A stretch of 16,777 nt of DNA from Bacillota bacterium (GTDB taxonomy: Bacteria; Bacillota; Clostridia; Christensenellales; SZUA-584), in contig JAEWCC010000043.1 of assembly GCA_023390815.1 (NCBI GenBank), forward strand, positions 1 to 16,777, given 5' to 3'. Both the position numbers and the translations under genes were made by a program. The notes beneath the pieces were generated by a model. That model searched no databases and was not told the origin of the DNA. It worked only from the letters and a program-made list of their open reading frames with translations. Position 1 is the stretch's first letter. Every line of letters starts with the position of its first letter. Of this stretch, positions 13,566 to 16,777 are shown one piece after another.

Positions 13566-14126
13566 ATGAACATGCAACTTCGACGGCTGCTGCTGGCGGC
13601 TATGTTTCTGGCGCTGGGGATTTTACTGCCGATGCTGATCGGCCATATCATCCCGATGGGGTATATCCTTTTGCCAATGCACATTCCGGTGCTGCTGTGC
13701 GGCTTTATCTGCGGGGGACCATGGGGACTCGCGGTAGGCGTCGTGACGCCGCTGCTGAGCAGTGCCATCACCGGCATGCCGCCTATGTACCCCACCGCGC
13801 TCGCTATGGCGCTGGAGCTGGGCGCGTACGGATTGCTGGCGGGCGCATTCTACCGCGCACTGCCTAAAAAGAACGCGTACCTGTATGCCGCGCTGCTCCT
13901 TGCGATGGTCGGCGGCAGAGTTGTCTGGGGCTTTGCGACCTACGCGCTGCTTGGCTTTGATGGCACGGCGTTTACATGGCAGGCTTTTGTTTCGGGTGCG
14001 GTAATCAGCGTTTGGCCGGGCATCCTGATCCAGATCGTGCTGATCCCTGTGCTGATGATGGCACTAAAGCGTACGAAAATACTGCAAGAGGGTACCCGAA
14101 ACGGAAACGAAACAGCTGCTGCTTAA
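13566..14126 (+). CDS. ECF-type transporter substrate-binding (S) component, substrate unknown
   Basis: The 186-residue hydrophobic protein has about five or six membrane segments. Its composition and pattern are those of ECF S components: an N-terminal MNMQLRRLLLAAMFLALGILLPML, then MGYILLPMHIPVLLCGFICGGPWGLAVGVVTPLLSSAITGMPPMYPTALAMALELGAYG. S components capture a vitamin or related micronutrient and dock to a shared energising module (EcfAA'T), which is not encoded here and is usually elsewhere in the genome. The frame is open from 13485, but the real start is ATG 13566, 10 nt after GGAG (13552-13555); the earlier ATG lies within the terminator-containing leader. It lies directly after the structured leader and just before, or overlapping, a P-loop kinase gene. 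This is the classic transport-then-phosphorylate pairing. Confidence 0.85.
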   Translation: MNMQLRRLLLAAMFLALGILLPMLIGHIIPMGYILLPMHIPVLLCGFICGGPWGLAVGVVTPLLSSAITGMPPMYPTALAMALELGAYGLLAGAFYRALPKKNAYLYAALLLAMVGGRVVWGFATYALLGFDGTAFTWQAFVSGAVISVWPGILIQIVLIPVLMMALKRTKILQEGTRNGNETAAA

Positions 14127-14148
14127 CCACTACGGGCGGTATCCGCTG

Positions 14149-15177
14149 ATGCGAATACCCGATATGGTCAAGCTCATCTACCAAAGCGAGTTCGCGGGCG
14201 GACATTTGATTGCGGACAGCGAACAGAGCGAAAGACGGATTGCGGAGGAGCGTCGCGCGGCACAGGCCGGTGGCGCCCCTTCTTCTGCGTTTGAAGATGT
14301 TGGCGGCGGTCTATGCAGGCTTCACCTGAACGCACCCGGGGCGGCGGGCCTCAGCGACGTTACGATCAACCGCTTTTTCACCCATACGGCGGCAGCGGTA
14401 CACGGTGATATGGCCCGATTCGAGCAAAAGCTGAGCACCCTGCTTCAATGCTGCGAAGAGGGCCTGCTGCCATTCAATGCGGAGGAAGCGGCGGACTATA
14501 TCGCGTCACTCAAGGCGGCAGGTTACCCGCCCGTCAGCCACAGCGGCGCGTACCGAGAGGCGTACACCCCCGCTTACCGCATCGTGAGCGCACAGTACCG
14601 GGATTTTGTGGAGATTTTCCGTCGGATCGACGCGCAGGACCGTACGCGGCCGCTCGTCATCGCGATCGACGGCGGCAGCGCTTCGGGCAAGACTACGCTG
14701 GCAGAGATTATTGCAGGGGTATATGACGCTGCTGTGTTCCACATGGACGATTTCTTTCTGCCGCCGGAAAGAAAAACGCCGCTGCGGCTTTCCGAGCCGG
14801 GCGGCAATGTTGATTACGAGCGGTTTAATAGCGAAGTGATGGCGGGTCTGCGCAGCGGCGGCAGCTTTGCCTACCGCAAATACGACTGTAAAACAGGTAC
14901 ACTGGGGGAGCCGCAAGCGGCGCACCCGCAGCCTGTCAATATCATCGAAGGGGCCTACAGCATGCATCCCGTGCTGGCCGACCGGTACGATCTGACGATA
15001 TTCCTCGATATCGACACGGCAGAGCAGAGCCGTCGGATCATGCAGCGAAACGGCGAAGCCATGCACCGGCGGTTCATGCAGGAATGGGTGCCATTAGAGA
15101 ACCGCTATTTTGACGCGCTGGATGTATCACGCCGCTGCGATCTCGTTTACCGGATCCCGATCACACAAAGCGACTGA
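14149..15177 (+). CDS. Uridine kinase-like P-loop kinase with family-specific N-terminal domain
   Basis: Numbered from ATG 14149 (342 residues), residues 168-182 contain the Walker A loop of the uridine kinase/phosphoribulokinase family (VIAIDGGSASGKTT). HMDDFFLPPERKTPLRL (198-214) matches the substrate-binding region of nucleoside kinases, IIEGAYSMHP (265-274) the Walker B strand, and RRIMQRNGE the lid. The first 165 residues form an extra domain (MVKLIYQSEFAGGHLI, later HSGAYREAYTPAYRIV). It probably phosphorylates the compound imported by the adjacent S component; a nucleoside such as queuosine is one possibility, but no QueL-like gene is present. The start may be further upstream: the frame is open and protein-like back to about 14101 (ETKQLLLNHYGRYPLM), without ATG, GTG or TTG. 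ACG at 14101 lies 8 nt after AAGAGGG (14086-14092) and would overlap the S-component gene. Confidence 0.85.
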   Translation: MRIPDMVKLIYQSEFAGGHLIADSEQSERRIAEERRAAQAGGAPSSAFEDVGGGLCRLHLNAPGAAGLSDVTINRFFTHTAAAVHGDMARFEQKLSTLLQCCEEGLLPFNAEEAADYIASLKAAGYPPVSHSGAYREAYTPAYRIVSAQYRDFVEIFRRIDAQDRTRPLVIAIDGGSASGKTTLAEIIAGVYDAAVFHMDDFFLPPERKTPLRLSEPGGNVDYERFNSEVMAGLRSGGSFAYRKYDCKTGTLGEPQAAHPQPVNIIEGAYSMHPVLADRYDLTIFLDIDTAEQSRRIMQRNGEAMHRRFMQEWVPLENRYFDALDVSRRCDLVYRIPITQSD

Positions 15178-15178
15178 T

Positions 15179-15994
15179 TTATCCCAACGCCACGTCGAGC
15201 ACCATCATGATCGCAAAGCCGATCATGCAGCCCATTGTGGAGATATCGGTGTTAGAGCCGGGCTGCTGCGCTTCGGGAATGAGTTCCTCGACGACGACGT
15301 AAATCATTGCGCCCGCTGCGAACGAGAGTGCATAGGGCAGCATGGAGCGCATGGCGCCCACAGCGATCGCGCCGATTACGCCCGCCATGGGTTCAACCAG
15401 CCCGGATGCCTGCCCGTACAAAAAAGCTTTGGTGCGCGAAAAGCCCTCCCGACGCAGCGGTATGGAGACCGCCGCGCCTTCGGGGAAGTTTTGCAGCCCG
15501 ATGCCGATGGCGAGCACCACCGCGCCCGCGATGGACGCGGAAGGATACCCATATGCCGCGGCCCCAAAAGCTACGCCTACCGCCAGCCCTTCGGGGATGT
15601 TGTGCAGCGTGATGGCCAGCACCAGCAGCACGCTGCGCTGCCAGCTCGTTTTAACGCCTTCCGCTTTGCTGCGCTCCAGCCCCATGTGCAGATGCGGCAG
15701 CACCTTATCGACAATATAAAGGAATAGACCGCCTCCGATAAAACCGATGGCTGCGACGATCCATGCGGGCATGGGGCCGTCCTGCGCCATTTCGATCGCG
15801 GGAGACAATAGCGACCAGAAGCTCGCGGCGATCATGATGCCCGAGGCAAAGCCCAGCATGCCGTTTAAAACACGTCTGTTGATGGTTTTGAAAAAGAACA
15901 CAAGCGCGGCACCCAGCGCCGTCACGCCCCAGGTAAACAGCGTTGCAAGCAGCGCCTGCACCACCGGCGATAAGCCCCCCAGCGTATCAGCCAT
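15179..15994 (-). CDS. ZIP-family divalent metal transporter
   Basis: The 271-residue membrane protein with about eight segments carries the ZIP metal-site signatures: H131-N-I-P-E-G (TM4-like), Q168-N-F-P-E-G (TM5-like) and E236-E-L-I-P-E. SGLVEP lies at 197-202. The His-containing cytoplasmic loop HLHMGLERSK (101-110) follows TM3. It imports Zn2+ or other divalent metals (Fe, Mn) down their gradient; the GufA/ZupT-like layout does not fix the metal. AAGGAG precedes ATG 15994 by about 8 nt. The stop lies 1 nt from that of the convergent kinase gene, so there is no room for a separate terminator. A 19-bp inverted repeat covers the presumed promoter (see 16080-16103). Confidence 0.93.
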   Translation of the reverse strand: MADTLGGLSPVVQALLATLFTWGVTALGAALVFFFKTINRRVLNGMLGFASGIMIAASFWSLLSPAIEMAQDGPMPAWIVAAIGFIGGGLFLYIVDKVLPHLHMGLERSKAEGVKTSWQRSVLLVLAITLHNIPEGLAVGVAFGAAAYGYPSASIAGAVVLAIGIGLQNFPEGAAVSIPLRREGFSRTKAFLYGQASGLVEPMAGVIGAIAVGAMRSMLPYALSFAAGAMIYVVVEELIPEAQQPGSNTDISTMGCMIGFAIMMVLDVALG

Positions 15995-16383
15995 TATGCC
16001 ACTCCTTCCGGTTCTTTGTCCCTCGTTTAAAAAATGATATTGAATACTGCATAGTTTCTCACATGATGGTTTTGACTGTATTGTATCATCGCGCGCCGAT
16101 GATGCAAAGCATAAATCAACGCGCAGTAATTATCACGAATTATTCAGGAACGTAACCCTCTGCTGGAATCAGGATGAGTTATTATAGCAAAATGATATCG
16201 CCGCCCGCCTAATACGCATCCCATTACCCAATAAGCACGAAATCCTCTGATGTATATCTAAGAAGCGTAACGTATGGGGTCGGCCTTATACAACATATTT
16301 TCTGTCGAATAGGGCTAAGTTCGTTTTTTTTAACGCACAAAGGGTATAATCAACTTTACTGTCAAGCAGTAGGGGGATACGGA
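15995..16383. other. Intergenic region between the divergent ZIP and GerB genes
   Basis: About 390 nt without a convincing reading frame. It holds the ZIP promoter and inverted repeat (16080-16103). For the rightward gene there are two alternative promoter-like sites: GTATG-17 nt-CATATTT (16272-16300), resembling a sigma-G site, and TATAAT (16345-16350), with only a poor -35 match. Nothing else is recognisable between 16104 and 16270. Confidence 0.5.
16080..16103 (-). promoter_or_regulatory. Extended -10 promoter of the ZIP gene with overlapping inverted repeat
   Basis: On the minus strand, TGATACAAT (16088-16080) is an extended -10 element about 90 nt upstream of the ZIP start. The inverted repeat ATCATCG-CGCGC-CGATGAT (16085-16103) overlaps it and the upstream spacer, where a metal-responsive repressor could bind. 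The regulator is not identified. Confidence 0.45.
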
Positions 16384-16777
16384 ATGCCATCCAGCATGAC
16401 TAACCGGCAAATGATATTTTACATATTTTCGGTATGTACCGCGACATCGACGATCACGATCCCTCAGATCATGGCGCTCAGCGCAGGCCGGGGTGCATGG
16501 ATTACGCTGCTGCTGACGGGGCTGATATTTGGCACGATGGCGGTGGTTATCCTCAAGCTCAATATGATGTACGTGGGTAAAACGCTGCCTGACTACAGCC
16601 GCGAAATTGCAGGCCGGTTTATTCCATACGTGCTGGGCGTTTTTTATGTGCTTTATTTCTTAATCATGGACATGTGCGCTTGCCATGCTCTCGCGGATAT
16701 GGTTCATGCACATTTTTTGCTTAAAACGCCGGAGTGGGCATCAATACTCATCATCATGCCGGTACTGGGATTTATCG
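16384..16777 (+). CDS. Spore germination permease, GerB family (partial, runs off the window)
   Basis: The frame is open from ATG 16384 to the window end (131 codons). The product starts MPSSMTNRQMIFYIFSVCTATSTITIPQI and continues with alternating hydrophobic segments (WITLLLTGLIFGTMAVVILKL; FIPYVLGVFYVLYFLIMDM). A short re-entrant-like motif (IPQIMALSAGRGAW) in the first part is typical of spore permeases of the amino acid/polyamine/organocation superfamily. The GerB subunit sits in the spore inner membrane with GerA and GerC partners and binds germinant. Whether the partners follow cannot be seen. AGGGGG at 16371-16376 is 7 nt before the ATG. The gene implies an endospore-forming host and, by family, forespore (sigma-G) expression. 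Confidence 0.88.
   Translation, partial: MPSSMTNRQMIFYIFSVCTATSTITIPQIMALSAGRGAWITLLLTGLIFGTMAVVILKLNMMYVGKTLPDYSREIAGRFIPYVLGVFYVLYFLIMDMCACHALADMVHAHFLLKTPEWASILIIMPVLGFI

Noticed and set aside
15110..15727. 205-codon frame opposite the ZIP gene
   Set aside because: It is His/Arg/Ala-rich antisense translation. The minus-strand ZIP gene is unambiguous.

Overview
This is a chromosomal window from a spore-forming, anaerobic-leaning Firmicute, most likely a member of Clostridia. The evidence is a spore-germination permease start at the right edge, a flavodiiron protein, an ECF-type S component, strong Shine-Dalgarno sequences (AGGAGG, GGAGGTG), and A/T-rich sigma-A-like promoters on a moderately GC-rich genome. 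Nothing resolves genus or species. No phage, insertion sequence, CRISPR array or tRNA is visible.

Layout. 1-176: a 5S rRNA gene and its terminator, the end of an rRNA operon lying to the left. 317-1321: a cytoplasmic six-repeat beta-propeller protein. 1322-1619: sparse spacer. 1620-2219 (-): a family-4-type uracil-DNA glycosylase. 2350-4697 (-): a two-gene, ATGA-coupled operon of a radical SAM/SPASM enzyme and a secreted, membrane-anchored protein whose tail is a run of Cys-Ala dipeptides. 4970-6157: flavodiiron protein FprA. 6240-6686 (-): cupin. 6857-7756: DUF2935 ferritin-like protein. 7964-8857: PflX-like radical SAM protein. 8943-9569 (-): membrane protein. 9704-10129: twin-CBS protein. 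10144-10662 (-): GNAT acetyltransferase. 10761-12266 (-): M32 metallocarboxypeptidase. 12473-13367 (-): GNAT plus PPC/DUF296 operon. 13422-15177 (+): promoter, structured leader with a terminator switch, ECF S component and P-loop nucleoside-type kinase. 15179-15994 (-): ZIP metal transporter. 16384-end: GerB-type spore germination permease (partial).

Two parts stand out. First, the radical SAM/SPASM enzyme and the Cys-Ala-repeat protein overlap by 4 nt and share a promoter and a terminator. This looks like a peptide- or protein-modifying system in which the enzyme would act on the repeat tail. It is an inference that I could not match with confidence to a named family. Second, the transporter-kinase pair is preceded by about 90 nt of leader RNA with three small hairpins, a possible three-way junction, and a mutually exclusive intrinsic terminator. 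That is the layout of a transcription-terminating riboswitch. I cannot assign it to a class, and the transported substrate is unknown.

The remaining genes are mostly single-gene units with their own promoters and terminators. They suggest housekeeping and stress functions (oxygen/NO detoxification, metal uptake, peptide turnover, DNA repair) rather than one pathway.
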